From Solidesulfovibrio magneticus RS-1 (GTDB lineage: Bacteria; Desulfobacterota; Desulfovibrionia; Desulfovibrionales; Desulfovibrionaceae), in NCBI RefSeq assembly GCF_000010665.1, contig NC_012796.1, forward strand, positions 2,261,501 through 2,325,500: DNA of 64,000 nt. The letters are read 5' to 3'. Below are positions 53,556 to 62,775 of the stretch, one piece after another (the stretch's first letter is position 1; each line of letters opens with the position of its first letter). Under the pieces are notes generated by a model. It was not told the origin of the DNA. It ran no database searches and worked only from the letters and a program-made list of their open reading frames with translations. A program made the position numbers and the translations under genes.

Positions 53556-54764
53556 TTAGTTTATGGTTTTGTCAAGGTTCATTTTGCGATTCATAATTTC
53601 AAGAATTTCCTGTCTTCTTTTTGAAGTTGGTTCAAAATCAGGAAATAGCTCAAGTACGGAGTTGCAAACAGCCAGGGCCTCGTCAAGTCGACCCAATTGT
53701 TTAAGGGCTCCAGCGCGGTTGTGTTGGGCAGGAATTAATTCAGGGTCGAGGCTCAACGCCATGTCGAGGGCGGCGAGAGCTTCTTCAGGCCGATTAAGTG
53801 AGTTGAGCGCAGCACCAAAGTTGTTCCAGGCATGCGGGCTTTTTGAGTTTATTTGTAATGCTTTTTCTAGAGCAAGCAAAGCTTCGTCGTATTGTCCATG
53901 CGTGCCAAGGATCACCCCTTTGCTGTACCATGCGCCAGCATCAGAGGGATTCAAGTTGAGGGCGATTTCGTAGGCTTGAAGAGCTTCGTCGTCGCGGTCG
54001 AGTTGTTTGAGTGCATCACCTTTTTTGGTCCAAGTAATGGCGACATCTGGATCGATATTTATCGCAACATCGTATGCTGTAAGGGCCTCGTCAAATCTGT
54101 CGAGCTTGTAGAGAGCTACGCCCTTTGCGTGCCAGGCCGCCGCGTAATCTGCGTCCAGGTTGGTCGCTTTTTCATGCGCGTCCAAAGCACTGCTGAAGTT
54201 TCCAAGAGCGGAAAGCGTCAAGCCTTTGTTGTTCCAGTACATAGGGTATTCTTCATCCAACAGTATGGCCATTTCACAAGAAGCTAGCGCCTCCTCGTAA
54301 CGCTGGAGATGGAAAAGGACTAGTCCCCGATCGTTCCATGACCTGTCGTCGTCAGGTTTGAGTTCTAGAGATTTGTCGAAATATGTCAGTGCTTCGTTGA
54401 AATGTCCCATTTTCACGAGAGCATCTGCTTTTCCATACCAGAAGTCATTGTCTTGTGGAGTCAATCTCAAGCCTGTATCGAAAGCGGCCAAGGCATCTTT
54501 CGGTCGATTTGCCTTGACTAGATTTCTGCCGATATAGTACCATATGTCTGGATCGTTAGGAGTGATGACTGAAGCTGTTGTAAAGGCCGCTAACGAATCT
54601 TCGTACCGATTAAGCTTTCTGAGGACAAAGCCTTTGCTGAACAAGGCGTCAACATGATTTTTGTTTAATAGCAACGCTTGCTCATATGCAGCCAGCGCTT
54701 CTTCGTACTGTTCAATGCGTTCTAAGGATCTTCCTTTGCGATACCATTCTTCGGCGTTTTTCAT
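53556..54764 (-). CDS. TPR-repeat protein with AT-richer composition
   Basis: A 402-residue protein of about eleven tandem TPRs of 34 residues (EEWYRKGRSLERIEQYEEALAAYEQALLLNKN and similar). The codon use is visibly AT-richer than the flanking genes, and its 5' region has long A/T runs, which suggests acquisition from elsewhere. It has no partner domain, so it is likely an adaptor. The ribosome-binding site is weak. It lies between the ABM gene and the nif operon end. Confidence 0.88.
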   Translation of the reverse strand: MKNAEEWYRKGRSLERIEQYEEALAAYEQALLLNKNHVDALFSKGFVLRKLNRYEDSLAAFTTASVITPNDPDIWYYIGRNLVKANRPKDALAAFDTGLRLTPQDNDFWYGKADALVKMGHFNEALTYFDKSLELKPDDDRSWNDRGLVLFHLQRYEEALASCEMAILLDEEYPMYWNNKGLTLSALGNFSSALDAHEKATNLDADYAAAWHAKGVALYKLDRFDEALTAYDVAINIDPDVAITWTKKGDALKQLDRDDEALQAYEIALNLNPSDAGAWYSKGVILGTHGQYDEALLALEKALQINSKSPHAWNNFGAALNSLNRPEEALAALDMALSLDPELIPAQHNRAGALKQLGRLDEALAVCNSVLELFPDFEPTSKRRQEILEIMNRKMNLDKTIN

Positions 54765-54844
54765 GTCAGTGTCTACGGTTTCTTTGTCAAAAAATATTTT
54801 TTATCGTGTATTTAATTTGCGTTGATCTGACGTTTTGTCAAGCG

Positions 54845-54886
54845 CAAAAAAGCCGCCCCGCTGGGTCCGTGAACAGCGGGGCGGCT
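54845..54886 (-). terminator. Intrinsic terminator of the nif operon
   Basis: AGCCGCCCCGCTG (54851-54863) pairs with CAGCGGGGCGGCT (54874-54886). On the minus strand this hairpin is followed by TTTTTT. It lies 41 bases after the ferredoxin stop codon. Confidence 0.88.
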
Positions 54887-54926
54887 ACCGTATGGGAGTC
54901 CAATCCAAGCGGTTGGCAAACCGGCT

Positions 54927-55232
54927 CTACGTGAACAGGTGGTCCTCGCAGGCTTCCCCGTTTTCCAGGGCGTCGAGAATCTCATCCACCTTGTCTTCGC
55001 TATCGATCTCTTTGTACCACCAGTTGTTGGGCATAACCACCACAACCGGTCCGTCTTCGCACTGCTTGAGGCAACCCGTGCTCACCACCCGGGCGTCGAT
55101 GTCCCGGTCGAGGATGCCTTCTTCCATGTAGCCGAGCAGGTTGTGCGAGCCTTTTTTGTGGCAGATGCCCTTGGCCTCGCCCTTGACGCGAAAGCTCGCG
55201 CAGACGTTGATCAGGTATTGCGGCTTTTCCAT
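54927..55232 (-). CDS. Thioredoxin-like 2Fe-2S ferredoxin of the nif cluster
   Basis: A 101-residue protein of the thioredoxin-fold (Shethna-type) [2Fe-2S] ferredoxin family. The cluster cysteines are in VCASFR, with GICHKKGS and STGCLKQCEDGP. Such ferredoxins occur with nitrogenase genes and may deliver electrons or take part in cofactor assembly. The ATG at 55232 was chosen because the upstream frame runs through a hairpin after nifK. It is the last gene of the operon. Confidence 0.92.
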   Translation of the reverse strand: MEKPQYLINVCASFRVKGEAKGICHKKGSHNLLGYMEEGILDRDIDARVVSTGCLKQCEDGPVVVVMPNNWWYKEIDSEDKVDEILDALENGEACEDHLFT

Positions 55233-55302
55233 GGTCCCTACGTCTCCCTCGTGTTGCGTCCCTTCACAATCCTCGTCACATGCCGTGGTCTGCTTTTTAT
55301 GT

Positions 55303-55358
55303 CCCGGTGTGACGTCCTCGTGATCGCGGTTGTCGCGTCGCGAGGACATCACACCGGG
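55303..55358 (-). promoter_or_regulatory. Long hairpin between nifK and the ferredoxin gene
   Basis: CCCGGTGTGA (55303-55312) pairs with TCACACCGGG (55349-55358). The stem continues with GTCCTCG / CGAGGAC and partly inward, giving about 20 pairs with two mismatches. It begins 9 bases after the nifK stop, and no U-run follows, so it may protect or process the nifHDK part of the transcript rather than end it. Confidence 0.72.
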
Positions 55359-55367
55359 GATCGGTCG

Positions 55368-56753
55368 TTACAGCTGGAGTTCGAAGCGGGTTTCGGGAGC
55401 GTCGCGGTCGAGCCGATCCAGGAGCGCTTCCAGGAACTTTTCCATCAGCCGCATGGCCCCGGAGTAGCCCACCGACGGGAAGTACTGGTGGCCGACGCGG
55501 TCAAGGATCGGGAAGCCGTGGCGCACCAGCGGGATGTCCTCGTCGCGGGCGACGTACTTGAGGTACGTGTTGCCGATGAGCAGATCGACGGGGTCGTTTT
55601 TGATCCACTGGTGGAGCAGGTACATGTCGGCTTCGCCGCCGCACTTGAACTTGCAGTCGTAAGGCACGTCCTTGAGCAGTTCGGTCATGCGCTCGTCGAA
55701 GTACTTACCGGCGGTGCCCGTGACCGTGTAGGCCGGGATCATGCCCAGGGTGATGCAGAATTCGACCAGAGCCAGCACCTGGTCGGGGTCGCCGGCCATG
55801 GCCACTTTCTTGCCGTAGAAGTACTGGCTGTAGTCGGAGAGCAGGTCCACGACCTGGCCGCGCTCGAAGTTGATGGAGTCGGGCACGGTCTTGCCGGAGA
55901 GCTTGCGCAGCAGATCGACGTAGCGGTCCGTGGCCTTAAGCCCGATGGGCAGGCCCATGACGTGGCCGGGCACCTTGAACTCGGCGTCCAGGAAGTTGAC
56001 GCCGTCGGCGGTGGCCCAGCGGCCGAGGCCAATGGTGGCCTTGGCGTCGCCCATGCCGGCGATCTCGGCCGGGGTGGCTCCGGCGTTGGGGTACATTTCG
56101 TAATGGCCGGTCATGGGGCCGTTGAGCACGCCATTGGTGTCCGGGACCATGGTGATGTCGATGCCCATCATGTCGGCCAGGCGGCGCATCTCGGCCATGT
56201 CCGACGGCTCGCAAAAGCCGGGGATGATGTTGATCTTGCCGTTGGGCGTCCCGGTCTTTGTGACAAAGCCCTTGAGGATGCCCTTGACCATGTTGGCGTA
56301 GCCGGTGACATGGGTGCCGACGTAGCTCGGGGTGCTGGCGTAGACGATGTGCTTGCCGGCCGGCACCTTGCCGTCGTCCTTGGCCTTCTGGGAGATCTGC
56401 ATCAGGTCGTCGCCGATGGTCTCCGAGAGGCAGGTGGTGTGGATGGCGATGACCTCGGGGTCATACAGGGTGAAGATGTTGTCGATGGCGGTGATGAGGT
56501 TGGACTGGCCGCCAAAGACCGAGGAACCTTCGGTGAAGGAGGAGGTGCCGGCCACGACCGGCTCCTTGTAGTGCCGGGTCAGGGCGGAGCGGTGGTAGGC
56601 GCAGCAGCCCTGGGAACCGTGGCTGTGGGGGAAACATCCCTTGACGCCAAGGGCCGCGTACATGGCCCCCACGGGCTGGCAGGTCTTGGCCGGGTTGACG
56701 GTGAGCGCCTTGCGTTCCTTGATCTCGCCGGTGGTGTGTCTTAAGAGAGCCAT
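55368..56753 (-). CDS. nifK: Nitrogenase molybdenum-iron protein beta subunit
   Basis: A 461-residue subunit that forms the MoFe protein with NifD and shares the P-cluster. P-cluster cysteines are visible in NPAKTCQPVGAMYAALGVKGCFPHSHGSQGCCAYHR and in HTTCLSETIGDD. It lacks the N-terminal extension of Azotobacter-type NifK, in line with the longer NifD here and typical of Clostridium/group II nitrogenases. AAAGGAAAG precedes the ATG. It is 32 bases after nifD. Confidence 0.98.
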   Translation of the reverse strand: MALLRHTTGEIKERKALTVNPAKTCQPVGAMYAALGVKGCFPHSHGSQGCCAYHRSALTRHYKEPVVAGTSSFTEGSSVFGGQSNLITAIDNIFTLYDPEVIAIHTTCLSETIGDDLMQISQKAKDDGKVPAGKHIVYASTPSYVGTHVTGYANMVKGILKGFVTKTGTPNGKINIIPGFCEPSDMAEMRRLADMMGIDITMVPDTNGVLNGPMTGHYEMYPNAGATPAEIAGMGDAKATIGLGRWATADGVNFLDAEFKVPGHVMGLPIGLKATDRYVDLLRKLSGKTVPDSINFERGQVVDLLSDYSQYFYGKKVAMAGDPDQVLALVEFCITLGMIPAYTVTGTAGKYFDERMTELLKDVPYDCKFKCGGEADMYLLHQWIKNDPVDLLIGNTYLKYVARDEDIPLVRHGFPILDRVGHQYFPSVGYSGAMRLMEKFLEALLDRLDRDAPETRFELQL

Positions 56754-56785
56754 AATGCTTTCCTTTCTCGCAATCGCGTGCGTTG

Positions 56786-58405
56786 CTAGGCCACGTAGGT
56801 GGCTTCGAGCTCGGGACCGTCGGCCTGCCAGGGAGCCTTGATAAGGTTCCAGACCTTGGTGTTCACCATGCGGTCGATATCGCGGTACCAGTTGATGGCG
56901 CCGTTGAACCCGGCGTAGGGACCGCCCATGTCGTAGTTGTGCAGCTGCTTGAGCGGAATCCCCATCTTCTGGACGATGTACTTTTCCTTGATGCCGGCGC
57001 AGAAGATGTCGGGCTTGTAGATCTCCAGGAGCTTTTCCGTCTCGTAGTGGTTGATGTCGTCGATGACCATGGCGTCCTTGCCCATGCCGCCGATCATGCC
57101 CTCGTAGCCCTTGAAGTCCAGGCCCTGCTCGTTGAGCTTGGCCAGTTCCGCCTCGGTCTTGCGGGGCTTGAAGCGCTCGGGATCGGGATGGATTTCGAGC
57201 TCTTCGATGTTGCGCGAGTCGGCGTCGATCTTGATGGTCGGCAGCACGTGGCGGCCTTCGTAGTCATCGCGGTGGGCGAACTCGTAGCCCGCGCCCAGGA
57301 TCTTCATGCCCAGTTCCTTGAACAGTTCCTGGTAGTGGTGGGCCCGGGAGCCGCCGACGAACAGCATGGCGGTCTTGCCGTCCGTGCGCGGCTTGATTTC
57401 GTCCACGACGGTTTTGACCTTTTCCAGCTCCTCGGCGATGACGGCCTCGGTGCGGTCGATGAGTTCCTGGTCCTCGAAGTAGGCGGCCATGCGGCGCAGG
57501 GACTTGGCCGAGGCTTCAGCCCCGATGAAGTTCACCTTGATCCAGGGGATGCCGTACTTGGTCTCCATCATTTCGGCCACGTAGTTGAGCGACCGGTGGC
57601 ACATGACGGTGTTGAGGTCGGCGGCGTGGGCGATGCGGAAATCTTCCACGGTGGAGTTGCCGGAGAAGGTGGCGACCAGGGTGAAGCCGCACTTTTCCAG
57701 GATGCGCTCGATCTCGAAAGCGTCGCCGCCGATGTTGTACTCGCCGAGCATGTTGACCTTGAACTTGCCCTCGACTTCGACGTCTTTGGTGCCGATGACA
57801 TGCTTCATGATCTGGTTGTTGGCGATGTGGTGGCCGGCGGACTGGGACACGCCCTTATAGCCTTCGCAGGAGTTGGCGAAGATGGTGATGCCCAGCTCTT
57901 CTTGCATGGTGCGGGCCACGGCGTGGATGTCATCGCCGATAAGACCGACCGGGCAAGTGGAGAAGATGGAAATGGCCTTGGGGTGGAAGTTGTCGTAGGC
58001 TTCCTGGATGGCCGCGCGCAGCTTCTTCTCGCCGCCGAACACGATGTCGTGCTCGGTCATGTCTGTGGAAAACGCGTAGGGGATGAAGTTCTCCCCGTCC
58101 GGACCGGCGTCGGTCTGGTTGCGGCGGGTGAGCCAGGAGTAGAAGCCGCAGCCGATGGGGCCGTGGGTCAGGTTGACGATGTCCCGGGAGGGGCCGAGAA
58201 CGACGCCCTTGCAGCCGGCGTAGGTGCAGCCGCGCTGGGTGATGATGCCGGGGATGGTGCGGACGTTGGACTGAATTTCGGGAATCGGTTCGCCGACCTC
58301 GGTGCCCGGGAGGATGGACTTGGCCCGCTTGCGCGCGACCTTGGTGGGCATCTTGGCGATCAATTCCTTCTTGATCTCTTCGACATTGGTGGGCTTGGTG
58401 CTCAT
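56786..58405 (-). CDS. nifD: Nitrogenase molybdenum-iron protein alpha chain
   Basis: A 539-residue subunit holding the FeMo-cofactor. The cofactor ligands are placed as in known NifD: Cys in NTVMCHRSLNY and His in KQLHNYDMGGPYAGF. P-cluster cysteines lie in TQRGCTYAGCKG, GPIGCGFYSW and FSTCPVGLIGDD. A roughly 50-residue insertion (PDPERFKPRKTEAELAKLNEQGLDFKGYEGMIGGM) marks the group II type of anaerobes. GGTAGCAG lies just upstream. It follows nifI2 by 51 bases. Confidence 0.98.
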   Translation of the reverse strand: MSTKPTNVEEIKKELIAKMPTKVARKRAKSILPGTEVGEPIPEIQSNVRTIPGIITQRGCTYAGCKGVVLGPSRDIVNLTHGPIGCGFYSWLTRRNQTDAGPDGENFIPYAFSTDMTEHDIVFGGEKKLRAAIQEAYDNFHPKAISIFSTCPVGLIGDDIHAVARTMQEELGITIFANSCEGYKGVSQSAGHHIANNQIMKHVIGTKDVEVEGKFKVNMLGEYNIGGDAFEIERILEKCGFTLVATFSGNSTVEDFRIAHAADLNTVMCHRSLNYVAEMMETKYGIPWIKVNFIGAEASAKSLRRMAAYFEDQELIDRTEAVIAEELEKVKTVVDEIKPRTDGKTAMLFVGGSRAHHYQELFKELGMKILGAGYEFAHRDDYEGRHVLPTIKIDADSRNIEELEIHPDPERFKPRKTEAELAKLNEQGLDFKGYEGMIGGMGKDAMVIDDINHYETEKLLEIYKPDIFCAGIKEKYIVQKMGIPLKQLHNYDMGGPYAGFNGAINWYRDIDRMVNTKVWNLIKAPWQADGPELEATYVA

Positions 58406-58456
58406 CTCGCTGCTACCTCATTGGTCTTGGGGTCCGGGAACGTCCGCCAAACCGGG

Positions 58457-58831
58457 CTAGACGATGGCCGCTTCGCCGGCTTCGCCGGTCCTGACCCGCA
58501 CGGAATCGGAGACGGGCATAACGAAGATCTTGCCGTCGCCGGCCTGGCCGGTCTTGTTGACGCTGATAAGAGCGTCCACAGCTTCCTTGACCTGATCGTC
58601 GGGGACCACGATGGATATGATGCGCTTGGGGTACAGGCGGCCCTTGGTGCCCAGAAGCGCGATGGCTTCCTCGTTGCCGGCCGCGGCGCCGTCAAGCACC
58701 GCCTGGTTGACCAGACCCTTGCCGCGTCCGTAGCCCTCGCGGGCCACGAAGGCCGGGATGCCCGCGTCGGCCAAGGCCTTCTTGGTCTGGTTCATCTTAT
58801 TCATGCGGATGACCGCCATAATCTCCTTCAT
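58457..58831 (-). CDS. nifI2: Nitrogen regulatory PII-like protein NifI2
   Basis: A 124-residue PII-family protein. It has the T-loop region (VAREGYGRGKGLVNQAVLDGAAAGNEEAIALLGTKGRLYPKRIISIVVPDD) and KTGQAGDGKIFVMPVSDSVRVRTGEAGEAAI. With NifI1 it forms a complex that switches off nitrogenase when 2-oxoglutarate is low or ammonia is high, as shown in methanogens. It lies 11 bases after nifI1, between nifH and nifD. The longer T-loop separates it from NifI1. Confidence 0.95.
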   Translation of the reverse strand: MKEIMAVIRMNKMNQTKKALADAGIPAFVAREGYGRGKGLVNQAVLDGAAAGNEEAIALLGTKGRLYPKRIISIVVPDDQVKEAVDALISVNKTGQAGDGKIFVMPVSDSVRVRTGEAGEAAIV

Positions 58832-58842
58832 GACGCGCCCCC

Positions 58843-59172
58843 TTAGGCTTCCTTGACGCCGGAGGAGATGGTGTACATCTCTTCCACCGGGCTCACGAAG
58901 ATCTTGCCGTCGCCGAAGGCTCCCTTGGAACCGCTGCGGGCGCTCTCCATGATGGTTTTGATCACGAAGTCCTTGTCGCAGTCGGGCACGACGCAGATGA
59001 GCATGACCTTGGGGATCTCGTCGTACTGGATCTCGCCGATCTTGATGCCGCGCTGCTTGCCGCGACCGGCCACGTTGAACTTGGTGACGGCGGGGAACCC
59101 GGCATCCATCAGGGCGGACAGGACTTCATCGGTCTTCTCGGGGCGGACGATCGCTCTGACCATGGTCTGCAT
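58843..59172 (-). CDS. nifI1: Nitrogen regulatory PII-like protein NifI1
   Basis: A 109-residue PII-family protein (MQTMVRAIVRPEKTDEVLSALMDAGFPAVTKFNVAGRGKQRGIKIGEIQYDEIPKVML). It is the first of the pair that acts on nitrogenase activity in response to nitrogen status. AAGGAG precedes the ATG. It follows nifH by 49 bases, the order found in methanogens and many anaerobic bacteria. Confidence 0.96.
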   Translation of the reverse strand: MQTMVRAIVRPEKTDEVLSALMDAGFPAVTKFNVAGRGKQRGIKIGEIQYDEIPKVMLICVVPDCDKDFVIKTIMESARSGSKGAFGDGKIFVSPVEEMYTISSGVKEA

Positions 59173-59221
59173 ATGAAATACTCCTTGCGTGTGTGCGTTG
59201 TGTGTCGGGGCAGCGGCGCGA

Positions 59222-60085
<864 letters not shown>

Positions 60086-60088
60086 TTA

Positions 60089-60104
60089 GGCAAGAGTCAT
60101 GCCA
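60089..60104 (-). promoter_or_regulatory. Sigma-54 type promoter of nifH
   Basis: On the minus strand, TGGCATG-N4-TTGCC places GG and GC exactly 10 bases apart, as in the -24/-12 consensus. It lies 43-58 bases before the nifH ATG, so a start site near 60078 gives a leader of about 30 bases carrying the AGGAGG. This implies an enhancer-binding activator such as NifA, which is not in the window. Confidence 0.85.
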
Positions 60105-60129
60105 GTGTGTGCCAGGCGTGATACTTTTT

Positions 60130-60142
60130 CGATAACTTATCG
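60130..60142. promoter_or_regulatory. 13-bp dyad upstream of the nif promoter
   Basis: CGATAA-C-TTATCG is a perfect 6-bp-arm dyad, about 26 bases upstream of the sigma-54 element, in an AT-rich patch. It may be a binding site for a regulator, but no match to a known operator is claimed. Confidence 0.45.
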
Positions 60143-60201
60143 ATATAATTTAAGATAGCTGATTCACTCGAGCTTTGATTTGTCAACCGGAATTGGTTGC
60201 A

Positions 60202-60250
60202 AACATTTTTGTTGCGTTTGGCGCGACAAAAATGTTCGACATAAATGTCG
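60202..60250. promoter_or_regulatory. Tandem dyads in the nif upstream region (possible enhancer sites)
   Basis: AACATTTTTGT (60202-60212) and ACAAAAATGTT (60226-60236) are perfect 11-bp arms. Next to them CGACAT-AA-ATGTCG (60237-60250) is a perfect 14-bp dyad. All share a CGACAWAAATGT-like half. They lie 156-204 bases upstream of nifH, where activators of sigma-54 promoters bind, but do not fit the standard NifA pattern TGT-N10-ACA. Confidence 0.55.
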
Positions 60251-60315
60251 CAAGCAAAATGTCCAGGGATGCAGGGGAGCGGTCACGAATGGCCGCTCAA
60301 GGAGGATGAGGAGCT

Positions 60316-60423
60316 ATGCAGCGGGTGATTGCTTCTGTACTTCAGGGTGTTGCGCTGCGAGGCAGGCTCCAGGAAAGGAAGCCGCCTCGCAGGCGAAGAG
60401 GGAGAGGGGCAGGGTTGATTTGA
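60316..60423 (+). CDS. Possible 35-residue small protein
   Basis: ATG at 60316 follows a strong AAGGAGG (60299-60305) and a GAGGAG nearer the start. It encodes 35 residues starting MQRVIASVLQG, with an Arg-rich middle (PPRRRRGRG). It is divergent from nifH and preceded by a GAGCGG / CCGCTC hairpin near 60270-60295. No family was recognised. It could equally be a chance frame with a purine-rich leader. Confidence 0.3.
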   Translation: MQRVIASVLQGVALRGRLQERKPPRRRRGRGAGLI

Positions 60424-60581
60424 CGAATATGGAAATGCGCCGGGCGAAGAATCCAATGATCCTCAAGGCCCGACTGCAGAGTGCGACTTCCGCCGGGCAA
60501 GGGCCGCTCTCCAGGCCGGGCGGTCAGGCTTTGGGAGCGCCATGAACGTGCGCCGCCGGGCGGCGGCGCGGATCAGGCCCG

Positions 60582-62723
60582 TTATCCCGTGGTTGCTTGC
60601 GGCTCGGACTTCATGCTCAGGCTCAGCCGCCCCCGCTCCTTGTCGATGGCCAGCACCGTCACCATGACCTCCTGCCCGGCCGCCACCACCTTGGCCGGAT
60701 CGACCACGTAGGCGTCGGCCAGATGGCTCACGTGCACAAGGCCGTCGCGGTGTACGCCCACATCCACGAACGCGCCAAAGGCCGTGACGTTGGTGACCCG
60801 GCCCGGCAGCCGCATCCCCGGACGCAGATCGGCCAGTTCGCTCACTCCCTCGGCAAAGGCGAAGGCCGAAAACGTGGGGCGTGGGTCGCGCCCGGGCTTG
60901 GCCAGTTCGGCCAGGATGTCGCGCAGGGTCTCCAGGCCCACGTCGCCGGCGACGTAGCGGGCCGGCTCGATGCCTTCCCGCAGGCTCGCCTTGGCGATGA
61001 GGTCGGTCACGGCGCAGCCCAGGTCCTTGGCCATGCGGCCGACCAGGGCGTAGCGCTCGGGATGCACGGCCGTGGCGTCCAGGGGCGGCCCGCCGCGAAG
61101 GCGCAAAAAACCGGCTGCCTGCTCGAAAGCCTTGGGACCAAGGCGCTTGACCTTGCGCAGTTCGGCCCGGGATCGGAAAGGGCCATTTTCCTTGCGGTGG
61201 GCCACGATGTTGGCGGCAAGGCTTGGCCCCAGGCCCGAGACGGCGGTGAGCAGCTCCACGCTGGCCGTGTTGAGATCCACGCCCACGGCGTTGACGCAGC
61301 TGGACACGACCTCGTCCAGGGCCTTCCTGAGGGCGGCCTGGTCCACGTCGTGCTGGTACTGGCCCACGCCAATGGATTTGGGGTCGATCTTGACCAGTTC
61401 GGCCAGGGGGTCCATGAGCCGGCGGCCGATGCTTACCGCGCCCCGCACGGTCAGGTCGAGGTCCGGGAATTCGTTGCGGGCCGTTTCCGAAGCCGAGTAG
61501 ATCGACGCCCCAGCCTCGTTGACCAGGATCACCGGCACGCCCAAGCCCAGGTCGGCCACGAAGCGTTCGGTCTCGCGCCCGGCCGTGCCGTTGCCCACGG
61601 CGATGGCCTCGATGGCCTGGGCGGCGCACAGCTGGCGCAGGGTCTCGGCCGCCTGGTCGCGCTGGCGCTCGGAGCCGGTGGGGAAGATGGTCTCGTAGTG
61701 GAGTAGGTTGCCCTGGGCGTCCAGGACGGCCAGCTTGGCCCCGGTGCGAAACCCGGGGTCCAGGGCCAGCACCCGGGCCTGTCCCAGGGGCGCGGCCAGG
61801 AGCACTTGGCGCAGATTGGCCGCGAAGATGGCGATGGCCTCCCGGTCGGCCCGGTCCTTGAGGCTGGCGCGCAGTTCGTTTTCCAGCGACGGCCCAAGCA
61901 GGCGCTTGTAGGCGTCGGCGGCCGCCTCGGCCACCTGTTCGCTGTCCTTGCCCCGGCCCGTGACCACCAGGCGCGTGAGCTGGCGCAGGGCCTCGTCCTC
62001 GACCGGGCGCAGGGAAAGGGCCAAAAGCCCCTCGCGCTCGCCGCGAAACATGGCCAGGGCGCGGTGGCCGGCCACCGCGCGCACGGCTTCGTCGCGCTCG
62101 AAGAAATCCCGATAGTTGGCGGCGTCTGCTTCCTTGCCCTTGACCAGACGCGAGACGATGCGGCCGCGCTTGGCGAAAAGATCGCGCAGGACGGCCCGGT
62201 TGGCGGCGTCCTCGCTTATGGCCTCGGCCATGATGTCGCGCGCCCCGGCCAGGGCGGCGGCGACGTCGGCCACGTCCTTTTCGGGATTGACGAACCGGGC
62301 CGCCTCTTTTTCCGGGGGCACGCCGCGTTGGCGCATGAGCAGTTCGGCCAGGGGCTCCAGTCCCCGTTCCCGGGCCATGGCCGCCCGGGTGCGGCGCTTG
62401 GGGCGGTGGGGCAGGTAGAGGTCTTCCAGCCGGGCCATGTCCTGGGCGGCCTCGATGTCCCGGGCCAGGGCGTCGGTCAAGAGGTCGCGTTCGGTCAGGG
62501 ATTCCAGGATGGCGGCCCGGCGTTTGTCCAGGTCGGCCAGTTGTTGGAGGCGGTCGCGCACGGCGGCCACGACCACCTCGTCCAGGGAGCCGGTGGCTTC
62601 CTTGCGGTAGCGGGCGATAAACGGAATCGTGGCCCCGTCGGCGAGCAGTCCGGCCACGGCCGCCACCTGGCGCGGGGCGACGGACAGTTCCTTGGCGATA
62701 AGGGCGGCGTGTTTTTCGGTCAT
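60582..62723 (-). CDS. tex: RNA-binding transcription accessory protein Tex
   Basis: A 713-residue Tex-family protein. The order is N-terminal helical region (TIPFIARYRKEATGSLDE), YqgF-like domain (ALDPGFRTGAKLAVLDAQGNLL and NGTAGRETERFVADL), helix-hairpin-helix repeats (VNAVGVDLNTASVELLTAVSGLGPSLA), and a C-terminal S1 domain (GRVTNVTAFGAFVDVGVHRDGLVHVSHL). Tex binds nucleic acid and RNA polymerase-associated factors. It is transcribed toward the nif operon upstream region and lies 159 bases from the small ORF at 60316-60423. Confidence 0.96.
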   Translation of the reverse strand: MTEKHAALIAKELSVAPRQVAAVAGLLADGATIPFIARYRKEATGSLDEVVVAAVRDRLQQLADLDKRRAAILESLTERDLLTDALARDIEAAQDMARLEDLYLPHRPKRRTRAAMARERGLEPLAELLMRQRGVPPEKEAARFVNPEKDVADVAAALAGARDIMAEAISEDAANRAVLRDLFAKRGRIVSRLVKGKEADAANYRDFFERDEAVRAVAGHRALAMFRGEREGLLALSLRPVEDEALRQLTRLVVTGRGKDSEQVAEAAADAYKRLLGPSLENELRASLKDRADREAIAIFAANLRQVLLAAPLGQARVLALDPGFRTGAKLAVLDAQGNLLHYETIFPTGSERQRDQAAETLRQLCAAQAIEAIAVGNGTAGRETERFVADLGLGVPVILVNEAGASIYSASETARNEFPDLDLTVRGAVSIGRRLMDPLAELVKIDPKSIGVGQYQHDVDQAALRKALDEVVSSCVNAVGVDLNTASVELLTAVSGLGPSLAANIVAHRKENGPFRSRAELRKVKRLGPKAFEQAAGFLRLRGGPPLDATAVHPERYALVGRMAKDLGCAVTDLIAKASLREGIEPARYVAGDVGLETLRDILAELAKPGRDPRPTFSAFAFAEGVSELADLRPGMRLPGRVTNVTAFGAFVDVGVHRDGLVHVSHLADAYVVDPAKVVAAGQEVMVTVLAIDKERGRLSLSMKSEPQATTG

Positions 62724-62775
62724 GGGGAGCGCCTCCGGGCGCGACCCGCGCGGGTCTTGGTGTCGCGCCCTCTAT

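Noticed and set aside
54927-55352. Longer ferredoxin start at 55352
   Set aside because: The extra 40 residues read through the hairpin after nifK and are very polar. The ATG at 55232 begins the conserved domain.
60101-60115. Direct repeat TGGCA-CACAC-TGGCA on the minus strand read as a sigma-54 element
   Set aside because: Its GG and GC are only 9 bases apart, one short of the consensus. The overlapping TGGCATG-N4-TTGCC at 60089-60104 fits exactly.
60180-60545. 121-residue frame in the nif upstream region
   Set aside because: It reads across the dyad array and has no ribosome-binding site; coding character is poor.
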